A stretch of 64,000 bases of DNA. Origin: Phycisphaerales bacterium (GTDB lineage Bacteria; Planctomycetota; Phycisphaerae; Phycisphaerales; UBA1924). Made by a program: the position numbers and the translations under genes. The stretch is taken from NCBI GenBank assembly GCA_029260455.1, contig JAJDDF010000003.1:55769-119768 (forward strand), given 5' to 3'. The notes below the pieces were generated by a model, which saw only the letters and a program-made list of their open reading frames with translations, had not been told where the DNA came from and searched no databases. Shown here one piece after another: positions 29,502-36,761 of the stretch. Positions within the stretch are counted from its first letter, which is position 1. The number at the start of each line of letters is the position of its first letter.

Positions 29502-30343
29502 GCGGGCGTTCCTTCGGGCCTCTCACCAACAAGTCCATCGGGCTCAGGGTACTCCATCCACATGAGGCACAGGCCCTTGGCGGGCAGGGTTGGCCCCGCT
29601 TTTTTGCGATCAAGTGAGGCGATCGCTGCCGCGACATCATCGCAGCTCATTTTGCCCTTGCCGACCTGCACAAGTGTGCCCGCGATGATGCGCACCATGT
29701 TGTAGAGGAAGCCGTGTCCTGAAACATCGATCGCGATGCGATGGTCGTCCAGCCGCGTGACGGAGCAGGCCTCAACGGTGCGCACCGTTGATTCGCGCCC
29801 GTGGTTGGCAGCACAGAATCCGGCAAAGTCATGTTCGCCAATGAAGTGCGACGCCGCGGCCCGCATGGCGACATGATCCAACGGCACCCAGATGTGATGC
29901 GCATAGCGCCGATCCCACAGTGGGCGATCGCGCCCCGCCCAGATGATGTAGCGATACCCCTTGCGCAGACAATCCCAAATGGGCATGAAGTCATCGCGCG
30001 TGCGCGCACAGTTGGTGACGATGACATCACTGGGCAGGATTGAATTGAGCGCGAGCGCAAGGCGCTCATCGGGCGGACCGATGCGGTCTTCGGTAGTAGT
30101 GAAGGCAGCGCTTTGGGCGCGGGCATGAACGCCCGCATCTGTGCGCGAGGCACCCAGGAGATCAATTGGTTCGCGCACGACCCGCCGCACCGCGTGGGCC
30201 ACGATGGATTGCACGGTCCGCAGTTCGGTGCGCTCTGCTGGCGCATCATCGGGAGCGGCAGGGTCAACCGGGGGATTGACGTATTGCGTTTGCCAGCCGT
30301 GGAAGGCGGTGCCGTCGTACGCGATGGTGAGGCGGTAGCGCAT
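29498..30343 (-). CDS. truA: tRNA pseudouridine(38-40) synthase TruA
   Basis: TruA modifies U38-U40 in the anticodon arm. The N-terminal YDGTAFHGWQ, catalytic Asp in SRTDAGVHARAQ, and C-terminal FLYNMVRIIAGTLV motifs are present. The 281-residue length is typical. An extra segment between residues 24-40 (PPVDPAAPDDAP) lengthens the first domain loop. It shares an overlapping stop/start with the PIG-L gene. Confidence 0.95.
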   Translation of the reverse strand: MRYRLTIAYDGTAFHGWQTQYVNPPVDPAAPDDAPAERTELRTVQSIVAHAVRRVVREPIDLLGASRTDAGVHARAQSAAFTTTEDRIGPPDERLALALNSILPSDVIVTNCARTRDDFMPIWDCLRKGYRYIIWAGRDRPLWDRRYAHHIWVPLDHVAMRAAASHFIGEHDFAGFCAANHGRESTVRTVEACSVTRLDDHRIAIDVSGHGFLYNMVRIIAGTLVQVGKGKMSCDDVAAAIASLDRKKAGPTLPAKGLCLMWMEYPEPDGLVGERPEGTPA

Positions 30344-30589
30344 GGGGCACGGAGGGTAGGGGGCAGTGGGCGCAGCGGCACGTTTGGTGCATTTCTGTAG
30401 AACTGGGAGCCAGAGCTACTTCGTTGATGGGTGGGCAAGATTTTCTGTGAAGTCATAATAGTGAAAGATGCAAGTCTTGAACCTGTAACAGGTTGTCATC
30501 GAATGTCTGAGCAAATCGAGAATTATGGGGTCGAAGGTGAATCATTGGGGCGATGCAGCGGCTCATAATTGGTGGCCACAGACCTCTGA

Positions 30590-30813
30590 GAAGAGAGTGC
30601 CGCTGCCCTGGGCGTTTCATTTGGCGGTGGCGCAGACCGATGGTCCGCGGTGCTGAATGGTGCCGCGGACCGATTCTCTGCTGAAAGGACGGATGTTTTT
30701 CTCATGTGATGGTTCTGATTTCTTCCCTTTGCAAAGGCGCCAGGCGCGGGCAACCGCTTGGCGTCAGTAAGACTGGCGGCGGTTCAGTGAGGGCCGTCGC
30801 CAGTTATTTTTTG
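30590..30813 (+). ncRNA. Possible structured RNA ending in a terminator
   Basis: Four hairpins follow each other on the plus strand: GCCGCTGCC/GGCGGTGGC (30599-30631, two G-U pairs), GGTCCGCGG/CCGCGGACC (30642-30671, perfect), CGCCAGGCG/CGCTTGGCG (30738-30763, one G-U) and the terminator ACTGGCGGCGG/CCGTCGCCAGT (30772-30804) followed by TATTTTTTG. G-U pairs indicate structure on the plus strand only. I cannot match it to tmRNA, RNase P, SRP or 6S RNA consensus. Confidence 0.35.
30772..30813 (+). terminator. Rho-independent terminator
   Basis: Stem ACTGGCGGCGG (30772-30782) pairs with CCGTCGCCAGT (30794-30804) with one G-U pair, followed by TATTTTTTG. It terminates plus-strand transcription just before the methyltransferase gene. 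Confidence 0.75.
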
Positions 30814-30896
30814 GGCGAAGTGCAGGCGCGAGGCTAACCATCTATCGTGTCGTGGGTGTGCTTGAAAAATATCCCATAACAGGATAATATGGTTCC

Positions 30897-31733
30897 ATGC
30901 ATCAGAGCCCTCTCCTATTCGAAGAGCCAGTAAATGGACGAAATCGACGTGTTGCTGGCGGCATTGCCACCTCGGACGTCGTTCTTACCGCACATGTGGG
31001 TGGAAATGCGGAAGTATTTCCAGAACTCTTAAACCTACACGTTCCAAAGGGCGCGACTGTAGCTGATGTGACATGGGGGAAGGGTGTGTTTTGGCAGAAG
31101 ATTCCTGCTGGGCGCTACAACGTCTTGGCGACCGATCTCAAGACGGGAATAGATTGTCGGAACCTTCCGTACGGTGATGGTTCGGTTGATTGCGTGGTGC
31201 TTGATCCACCCTATATGGAAGGCCTATTTCGAAAATCTACACATCACATGGCGGGGGGGGGCAGCCATGCGGCATTTCGAGAGAACTACAGTGACGGGAA
31301 GGCGAGGTCAGGAGGCCCGAAGTGGCATGCGGCCGTTACCGATCTGTACTTCAATGCTGGTCAGGAGGCACATAGGGTATTGCGCGGTGAAGGGGTTCTC
31401 ATCGTCAAGTGCCAAGACGAAGTTAGCGCGAATCGACAGTGGCTAACGCATGTCGAAATAATCAATAAATATGCATCGTATGGGTTCTACTGCAAAGACC
31501 TGTTCGTGGTTGTCAGAACAAATCGGCCGGTCATTGCAAGGCTAAAGAAGCAGGTGCATGGGCGTAAAAACCATTCATACTTCCTTGTTTTTATCAAGAC
31601 TTCGAAGAAACGCCTGCTCACAGGTGTCGCTTCTTCTTCACCCGCTCTTGGAAGAGTTGTTCCAAAAGGGAAAATGGATCCGCCACAAACGGAGGTCCCG
31701 TTGGCCAAGAAACGCGAACCAACGAAGCGATGA
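30897..31733 (+). CDS. Adenine/cytosine-N4 DNA methyltransferase (R-M type II)
   Basis: The catalytic DPPY motif is at residues 103-106 and a glycine-rich SAM-binding region [10 protein letters not shown] at about 57-66, so an amino-methyltransferase (N4-cytosine or N6-adenine) is likely. Length is 278. A run of nine G at 31253-31261 lies in the MAGGGS stretch. The 3' end overlaps the convergent endonuclease gene by 116 bp, and the last about 35 residues are rich in Lys/Pro. Composition is more AT-rich than the surroundings, as expected for an acquired R-M locus. Confidence 0.8.
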   Translation: MHQSPLLFEEPVNGRNRRVAGGIATSDVVLTAHVGGNAEVFPELLNLHVPKGATVADVTWGKGVFWQKIPAGRYNVLATDLKTGIDCRNLPYGDGSVDCVVLDPPYMEGLFRKSTHHMAGGGSHAAFRENYSDGKARSGGPKWHAAVTDLYFNAGQEAHRVLRGEGVLIVKCQDEVSANRQWLTHVEIINKYASYGFYCKDLFVVVRTNRPVIARLKKQVHGRKNHSYFLVFIKTSKKRLLTGVASSSPALGRVVPKGKMDPPQTEVPLAKKREPTKR

Positions 31734-32325
31734 GTTGTGCTTGTTGTTCGGGCGTGTACTTTCTGTATGTCGATTTGGGAAGATCTCGATTTAGGGCGAA
31801 GACGAAGTCCCACTTGTTGCGAAATGCGAAGCAGTTGACCGCCAAGATGTCGAATTGACCCCGGAGCAGCAGCGTCGTGTTCAATTCGGAGTTGTCAGGA
31901 AATTTGATAATGCGTCGATCACTTGCATCGACTTGGGCGCTGGCGCGCCAAACAGCACCGTCTTTTTTTACCATCTTTGTTTGGAGTGATTTGACTTCAA
32001 CGCTGAACTCTTCACCCTTGTAAACGATGATGCGATCACTCTTTCGGCTTCGATCATGATCGTCATACTTTCTAGAACTTGAAATCTCCGGGTGCACTTC
32101 AACCATTTCACGGAACTTGTGTTCTGCCACATACCCCAAGAGCATTCCACGCAGACTCGGATTTTCATCGACCAGATCGGTTAATTCTGATTCCGTGATG
32201 TCCCATCGTTGAAGAATCGAATCCGGCTCACTTCCTGTTGCCTTCGGCGGTGCCTCTGGTGGTGAGTCAGGGTTGTTATGCTTCGACTGCTTCGATGAGT
32301 TTGGTTGCTTTGATTCCGAGGGCAT
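31618..32325 (-). CDS. Putative PD-(D/E)xK restriction endonuclease
   Basis: The 235-residue protein carries the arrangement of a PD-(D/E)xK nuclease: Glu68 in GYVAEHKF, Asp97 in KSDRIIVY, then E110-V-K112 in EEFSVEVKS. This, the neighbouring methyltransferase and an adjacent XRE regulator make a type II R-M locus likely. The first 35 residues are low-complexity. The start at 32325 overlaps the regulator gene by 50 bp, without a clear ribosome binding site; translational coupling is possible. Recognition sequence is unknown. Confidence 0.65.
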   Translation of the reverse strand: MPSESKQPNSSKQSKHNNPDSPPEAPPKATGSEPDSILQRWDITESELTDLVDENPSLRGMLLGYVAEHKFREMVEVHPEISSSRKYDDHDRSRKSDRIIVYKGEEFSVEVKSLQTKMVKKDGAVWRASAQVDASDRRIIKFPDNSELNTTLLLRGQFDILAVNCFAFRNKWDFVFALNRDLPKSTYRKYTPEQQAQLIASLVRVSWPTGPPFVADPFSLLEQLFQERVKKKRHL

Positions 32326-32533
32326 CGGTTATCTCAAGAAACTCGACGACGTCCAGCCGCCTCTCACCTCGCTCATATTTCGATACGAACGACTGCGGGC
32401 GCCCGAGTTGGTCTGCCAAGTCGACTTGAGTCATTCCAGCCGAATGCCGAGCCTCGATTAGCAACAGTCGAAGACGATCATATCTCGGTTTGAAAACTGA
32501 TTTACCAGCCAAGCAGCCTTTCTCGCTTACCAA
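32276..32533 (-). CDS. XRE-family regulator, likely R-M controller protein
   Basis: A helix-turn-helix of the XRE type is clear (MTQVDLADQLGRPQSFVSKYERGERRL, in part; key are QVDLADQL and SFVSKYERG). Size 85 residues and location upstream of the endonuclease fit a C protein that times restriction gene expression. Start is uncertain: TTG at 32533, or TTG at 32512 preceded by AAAGG. A weak promoter TTGGGT-N19-TACTAT lies just before the TTG at 32533, which would make the transcript leaderless, as known for some C genes. Confidence 0.7.
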   Translation of the reverse strand: MVSEKGCLAGKSVFKPRYDRLRLLLIEARHSAGMTQVDLADQLGRPQSFVSKYERGERRLDVVEFLEITDALGIKATKLIEAVEA

Positions 32534-32543
32534 GACATAGTAG

Positions 32544-32582
32544 AAACCCGATTAGGAATAAACCCAAATCGGGTTTATTCCT
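32544..32582. promoter_or_regulatory. Competing inverted repeats upstream of controller gene
   Basis: Two perfect inverted repeats share their right arms: AAACCCGATT (32544-32553) with AATCGGGTTT (32567-32576), and AGGAATAAACCC (32554-32565) with GGGTTTATTCCT (32571-32582). They lie between the upstream gene's stop and the controller start. They may be an operator (C-box), a terminator, or both; no U-tract follows the hairpins. Confidence 0.6.
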
Positions 32583-33712
32583 CAATGCCCCCCGAACAGA
32601 TTCGTCTGCACGAACATGCCCTGTTTCTCGAAGTGGTCGAGTGCTTCCTGCGTTGAGCTGAAAATTTTCGTCGCGGTTTCAGTGATGAAGGGCGAAGGCG
32701 CCTTGCGCGGCTTCCACACCACATACACCTCCTTGGTGTGTTCAAAGGCATGGTGCAGCTCGCGCTCAACGCCCGAACTCAGGCCCGGCATGGATTTGCC
32801 ATCGCGCCCAAGCTCGGGGACGTAGCTGACGATCATGTCGGATTGGTCGATCAATTTGAAATCGCGCATGTAAATCTGGCCGTCAATATCGCCGGCGATA
32901 TCAAGCACTTCGCGCACTTTGACCTTGAGAATGGGTGCGTTGCGCGAGCCGCCATAGGCATGCGGCTCAACCATCAAGAAATCTCGGCCTTCCTTGGCTG
33001 CCGCGATCGCCTGATCGAGCAGCAATTTTTCATCGACATCCGCAGGGTCGAAGGTGATGAAGTGTTTGGCGATTTCTGCGCGGAAGCCTTCGATCTCTGC
33101 GAGCACATCGGGCATATCAACAACGTGGCTCATGGGGAAACTTGGATAGACCTTGCGCATCTCGGGCTTGCATGTGAGGCGGTGCATGGTGCGCATGGTG
33201 AGGTTGTGGCGGCCGCGCGAGACGATGTAGAAGGGGACACCAAGTGCGGTTGCGATGATTTCGGTGGCAAGGATTTCCTCTTCGCGCCAGACCATGCAGT
33301 CTTTGAGTGTCGCGTCGATGTCGTGCTCTGCGTGCAAGCGCTGGTGGACCACTTCGATGTTGTCAACAAGGCACGCAAGCAGATCGGGTTTGAATGCGGT
33401 GATCTGATCGAGGTCGAAGGCGGGGAAGAGGCCATGACGCCAGCGAAAGGTGGCGTGCGTATTGACCATGACATTGTCGATGCCTTTGGAATCTGCGATG
33501 ACATCTTTGAATGCGGCGCGGCGGAGTGAATTCAACCTCGACCACGGCAAATCAAGAATGCGACCGGCGTGAATGTCGCGACCTTCTGAATACATCATGT
33601 CGCCAATATTGAACAGTTGCAGCATGTCGCCCTGTTCTTGGGCGAGGCCGACGGTGTCTTGCAGGTAGGACTTCTTATTCATGCCGACCTGGCCGGTGAC
33701 GATTGCGCGCAT
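32582..33712 (-). CDS. P-loop protein with deoxyribosyltransferase-like C-terminus
   Basis: I do not recognise it as a named enzyme. The N-terminus MRAIVTGQVGMNKKSYL looks like a nucleotide-binding P-loop (GxxGxxKK). A long helical middle part follows. The C-terminal 110 residues (SDMIVSYVPE, SSGVERELHHAFEH, EVYVVWKP) resemble the fold of nucleoside 2-deoxyribosyltransferase-like proteins, a weak similarity. ATG 33712 starts where the conserved part begins; the longer frame to 33787 adds a Pro/Gly-rich leader. A hairpin lies 8 bases upstream of the start. Confidence 0.6.
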   Translation of the reverse strand: MRAIVTGQVGMNKKSYLQDTVGLAQEQGDMLQLFNIGDMMYSEGRDIHAGRILDLPWSRLNSLRRAAFKDVIADSKGIDNVMVNTHATFRWRHGLFPAFDLDQITAFKPDLLACLVDNIEVVHQRLHAEHDIDATLKDCMVWREEEILATEIIATALGVPFYIVSRGRHNLTMRTMHRLTCKPEMRKVYPSFPMSHVVDMPDVLAEIEGFRAEIAKHFITFDPADVDEKLLLDQAIAAAKEGRDFLMVEPHAYGGSRNAPILKVKVREVLDIAGDIDGQIYMRDFKLIDQSDMIVSYVPELGRDGKSMPGLSSGVERELHHAFEHTKEVYVVWKPRKAPSPFITETATKIFSSTQEALDHFEKQGMFVQTNLFGGH

Positions 33713-33720
33713 GTGAATGT

Positions 33721-33737
33721 CCCGGGGGTTGCCCGGG
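33721..33737 (-). promoter_or_regulatory. Hairpin next to start codon
   Basis: Inverted repeat CCCGGG-N5-CCCGGG lies in the 5' leader of the P-loop gene, ending eight bases before the ATG at 33712, where a ribosome binding site would be. No Shine-Dalgarno sequence is seen. It could limit translation. Confidence 0.4.
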
Positions 33738-33850
33738 CTCCTTTGTGGTCCTGTGCTGATTCCGGCGGGTCCACCAGACGCCGTCAAGGAATCTACAGAG
33801 GTGAGTATAGAGGATGGTGTGATTTTTTCGGCATTGGAGCGGAAAATCTG

Positions 33851-33886
33851 TTGATGCTTTAGCGAATGCTGATATATTGATTGATG
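33851..33886 (+). promoter_or_regulatory. Sigma70-like promoter of ArsR gene
   Basis: TTGATG (33851-33856) and TATATT (33873-33878) are separated by 16 bases. The predicted transcription start falls at or next to the ATG codons at 33884/33887, so the mRNA would be leaderless; there is no Shine-Dalgarno sequence. Confidence 0.5.
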
Positions 33887-34240
33887 ATGTCACGTGTTCA
33901 GGCACAATCGAATGTCTTTGCAGCGGTTGCTGATCCCACCCGGCGGGCGATTCTGGAATTGCTGCGCGATGGCGAGCAGACGGTTTCGGCGTTGCTCGAA
34001 GGTGTACACAAGCGCGCGATCAACGCGACGCAGAGCGCGTTTAGTCAACATTTAGCCGTGTTGCGCGGCGCGGGGTTGGTGCGGCATCGGAAAGAGGGGC
34101 GCAAGCGTTATTACCGCGTCGAGCCAGCACCACTTGAAGAAGTTTCTATGTGGATTCACTACTTCGACAAGTTCTGGGAAGAAAAGCTTGACAATCTGGG
34201 ACACTATCTGGATCGTGAGCATGGGAAGGAAACGAACTGA
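33884..34240 (+). CDS. ArsR-family transcriptional regulator
   Basis: A winged helix-turn-helix protein of about 118 residues: FAAVADPTRRAILELL at the N-terminus, then SQHLAVLRGAGLVRHRKEGRKRYY, the DNA-recognition part. No metal-binding CxC motif is visible, so it belongs to the non-metal subgroup that often sits next to SRPBCC-fold genes. The SRPBCC gene starts at its stop (TGATG), giving a coupled pair. Candidate start ATG 33884 or 33887. Confidence 0.9.
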   Translation: MMSRVQAQSNVFAAVADPTRRAILELLRDGEQTVSALLEGVHKRAINATQSAFSQHLAVLRGAGLVRHRKEGRKRYYRVEPAPLEEVSMWIHYFDKFWEEKLDNLGHYLDREHGKETN

Positions 34241-34758
34241 TGGCCAAGGAACTTCGCAAAGAGCGCGTGTATGACCATCCACCCGAGGCAGTATGGGTGG
34301 CGCTGACTGATCCGCGGGCGCTTGCGGAGTGGTTGATGCCTAATACTTTCAAGGCGGAGGTTGGGTGCAAGTTTGAGTTCATGACCGATCCGCATTGGGC
34401 GTGCGGCGCCCATCGCACGGAATGCGAAGTGTTGGAGCTCGAACCGAATCGGCGCATGGTGTGGTCCTGGACCATGACGGATAAGAAGAAGGGCAAGACC
34501 TATCCGCCTTTGCACATCACGTGGGAGCTATCGCCCGAGGGCTCCGGCACGCGCCTGCGCTTCACGCAGACAGGCATGGAAGGCCACAAGCGCAGCCAGA
34601 TGTTCATGATGAACATGGGCTGGGGGTACATGGTCAAGAAACTCATCCCAAGGCTCTTGCCCAACTGTGGCGCAGATGGGTCATTCACGCCCGGAGCGAT
34701 TCCGCTCGCCAAGCGGTGTTACAAGGTAAAAACGGTGCCCGCAGAGTTTGTGCGATAA
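34240..34758 (+). CDS. SRPBCC (AHSA1-like) domain protein
   Basis: The 172-residue protein begins with the AHSA1/SRPBCC pattern RVYDHPPEAVWVALTDPRALAEWLMP and ends with TRLRFTQTGMEGHK, typical of START-like ligand pockets. The ligand is unknown. Joint operon with ArsR is common and suggests ArsR represses this pair. It is followed 41 bp later by a DUF1579 protein with its own ribosome binding site. Confidence 0.9.
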   Translation: MAKELRKERVYDHPPEAVWVALTDPRALAEWLMPNTFKAEVGCKFEFMTDPHWACGAHRTECEVLELEPNRRMVWSWTMTDKKKGKTYPPLHITWELSPEGSGTRLRFTQTGMEGHKRSQMFMMNMGWGYMVKKLIPRLLPNCGADGSFTPGAIPLAKRCYKVKTVPAEFVR

Positions 34759-34799
34759 TCATCTGGAACCATTTCACGCTTAGGAAAGGATAGAACATC

Positions 34800-35444
34800 A
34801 TGACACTCAGAAAATCAGTATTGGCGCATGCAATCGTCGCGGCGGGAACAATCGGCGCAGTTACGTTTGCGATGCAGGCGGATTCCGAAGGCGCAAAGCG
34901 GTTTGCGCCGGAGCGTGACATGCCGCAGATGAATATGCAAGAGGCAATGCAGGCCTGGCAGGAATCGATGAAGCTCACCAAGCCGCACGGTTATCTCAAG
35001 CCGTTCGTTGGCCAGTGGGACACGACGATGAGCATCTGGATGGAGGGGCCCGACGGCCCGGCGATGGAGACTGCGGGCACTGCGGAGTTCAAGCTGGTGC
35101 TCGGCGGGCGTTTTGCCCGGCAAACCTACACCAGCAGTTTCATGGGCCAGCCCTATGAAGGCATCGGCTACACGGGCTATGACAACTTGCGCAAGCAGTT
35201 CACGAGCACATGGATCAGCAACATGGGCACCGCGATCATGTCGATGAAGGGCAACCTTGATCCGACCGGCCGCGTGATGACGCAGATTGGCATGATGGAT
35301 GAGCCGATGACCGGCGAATGGGACAAGGCGGTGCAGTGGGTGACGACGTGGGTTGATGACGACACGTTTACCTTTACGGCCATTGAGATTTTGTATGGCG
35401 AACCCTTCAAGGTGTTTGAGATGGAGTATCGGAGGAAGGGGTAA
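34800..35444 (+). CDS. DUF1579 family protein
   Basis: A 214-residue protein with a signal-like N-terminus (MTLRKSVLAHAIVAAGTIGAVTFAMQ) and the DUF1579 pattern: LKPFVGQWDTTMS, GRFARQTYTSSFMGQ, YEGIGYTGYDN. The function is unknown. A good AAGGA site precedes the ATG. It may be periplasmic; the role with the ArsR/SRPBCC pair is inferred only from position. Confidence 0.85.
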   Translation: MTLRKSVLAHAIVAAGTIGAVTFAMQADSEGAKRFAPERDMPQMNMQEAMQAWQESMKLTKPHGYLKPFVGQWDTTMSIWMEGPDGPAMETAGTAEFKLVLGGRFARQTYTSSFMGQPYEGIGYTGYDNLRKQFTSTWISNMGTAIMSMKGNLDPTGRVMTQIGMMDEPMTGEWDKAVQWVTTWVDDDTFTFTAIEILYGEPFKVFEMEYRRKG

Positions 35445-35538
35445 GACACAATATCGAGTGAGGTTTGTGAAATTTCTTGACCGAGCGAGACGAATATGGT
35501 ATAGTTCAGGTTGCGACCTTACCGACTTTGGAGTTGAC

Positions 35539-36756
35539 ATGAGAACGCTCAAAGGCGCAGTTATTGTCGGGGCGGTGGCCCTTGTTGCCGGGTCTGCCAT
35601 CGGCCAAGGACGGGTCGAGGTTGAAACACAGACGCCGGGTCTCGGGCGGGAACTCGCGGGCCAATACATCCGGGTTATCCGGGCTGCATTTGGTGACCTC
35701 AACAACAATGGTGTCATCGATGCAGATGACCTCGCTCAATTGATTGATCGATTTGGATCTTCACCTCCGCCCGATGGCGGATTGATAGGTGATCTGAATC
35801 TCGATGGTGTAGTTGATCTCACCGACATGGTTCATCAACTGAGCATTTTCGGTCAACGTATTGATATGGATGAAGATGCAATTGTCGCAGCGCTCATTGA
35901 GTGTGGCGCTGTCGATACGCATGGCATGCGTGCGTTTCATGAAGGTGTCGGTGAGGATGCGCCAGTTGCACGAGATGCTGTGGCACACAATCCATACTTC
36001 AGCAGCACTTGGGAGCCTGGTGGGCACGACCAACTCGCGAGCTCAAACTTCTGGCCACCGAATCATGGTTTTATGATGTCACAATGGATTCCGGGATCGT
36101 CTCCACACAGCGGTGACCATTTGCCGTTGACCTCCATTTGGATGCCTTCCCCAGGCCACACCGTGGCGACAAGTCAGGGATGGCCAGCGAATCATGAAGA
36201 GGGATTATCTATTGGATGGGATGAAGTGCCGGGTCATTCGTTTGCCACAAGTGCACAAGAGCACTGGCCGTCAAATCATTTTGGTACTGCGAGCGCAACT
36301 TGGCCTAGCTTCCATTCGATTGACAACAGTAGGTGGTGGCCTCCGACGCATGCATGGGCGCAAAGCCGATTCCAGTCTCCTTCTGTCCACCGTGAAGAGT
36401 TCTCCTTCACATGGGAAAATGCTGGACACGACACAACGATCACCTTGCAGCGCCAGCCGGCTAACCACATCGAGGCTGTGAGTTTGAGTTGGCCGCCGTC
36501 ACATGCACACGCGGACTCGAGCGCTTGGCCTCCCAATCACTTTCTGGGGCCATCGGCTTCGTGGCCAAGCCCAGGGACTCCTTGGCCCACGAACCATTTC
36601 GAACTGCAATCGCGGGATTGGGGCACCCCTCCGCCTTCGCACAGCACGAGCATCTCCATACGCGATTTAGCGCCACTCATCCCAAAGATTATCCCTTGGA
36701 CCGCTGAATTCGAAGTTGAAGACAGTGAAGACGGTTCGTTGCCGCCCCGACCCTAG
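35539..36756 (+). CDS. Secreted dockerin-like protein with tandem W-P-x-N-H repeats
   Basis: No known family covers this 405-residue protein. Signal peptide at 1-22 (ends AIGQG). Residues 51-105 hold two dockerin/EF-hand-type loops (DLNNNGVIDADD and DLNLDGVVDLTD). Residues about 152-373 are about 16 imperfect repeats of 11-17 residues of the type x-W-P-x-N-H-x4-S-x (examples GWPANHEEGLSI, HWPSNHFGTASA, AWPPNHFLGPSA). Trp and His alternate regularly with Ser, suggesting a beta-rich surface or metal/sugar binding. ATG 35539 has GGAG upstream; a longer frame from 35353 lies inside the DUF1579 gene. The next gene starts 5 bp downstream. Confidence 0.8.
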   Translation: MRTLKGAVIVGAVALVAGSAIGQGRVEVETQTPGLGRELAGQYIRVIRAAFGDLNNNGVIDADDLAQLIDRFGSSPPPDGGLIGDLNLDGVVDLTDMVHQLSIFGQRIDMDEDAIVAALIECGAVDTHGMRAFHEGVGEDAPVARDAVAHNPYFSSTWEPGGHDQLASSNFWPPNHGFMMSQWIPGSSPHSGDHLPLTSIWMPSPGHTVATSQGWPANHEEGLSIGWDEVPGHSFATSAQEHWPSNHFGTASATWPSFHSIDNSRWWPPTHAWAQSRFQSPSVHREEFSFTWENAGHDTTITLQRQPANHIEAVSLSWPPSHAHADSSAWPPNHFLGPSASWPSPGTPWPTNHFELQSRDWGTPPPSHSTSISIRDLAPLIPKIIPWTAEFEVEDSEDGSLPPRP

Positions 36757-36761
36757 CGCAT

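Larger units (their letters stand above)
30344..30896. other. Intergenic region with strong RNA-structure signals
   Basis: No convincing coding frame in 553 bp; a 76-codon minus-strand frame (30523-30753) has no family and crosses the hairpins. The right half (30590-30813) is dominated by GC-rich stems ending in a terminator and is listed separately as a possible ncRNA. The left part (30344-30590) must hold the truA promoter, but I see no clear one. Confidence 0.5.

Noticed and set aside
30523..30753. Minus-strand frame of 76 residues in the intergenic region
   Set aside because: Crosses the predicted hairpins, no family, no ribosome binding site.
30440..30813. Assignment as tmRNA, RNase P RNA, SRP RNA or 6S RNA
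   Set aside because: None of the conserved sequence cores or the 3' CCA-type end of tmRNA are present; only generic stems and a terminator.
32738..33529. Plus-strand frame of 263 residues inside the P-loop gene
   Set aside because: Antisense to a frame with better domain support; no ribosome binding site.
34815..35717. Minus-strand frame of 300 residues over the DUF1579 gene
   Set aside because: Arg/His-rich antisense frame with no start signal.
36000..36700. CRISPR-like array suggested by repeating protein pattern
   Set aside because: Repetition is at the protein level with diverged codons; no direct DNA repeats of constant length with unique spacers.
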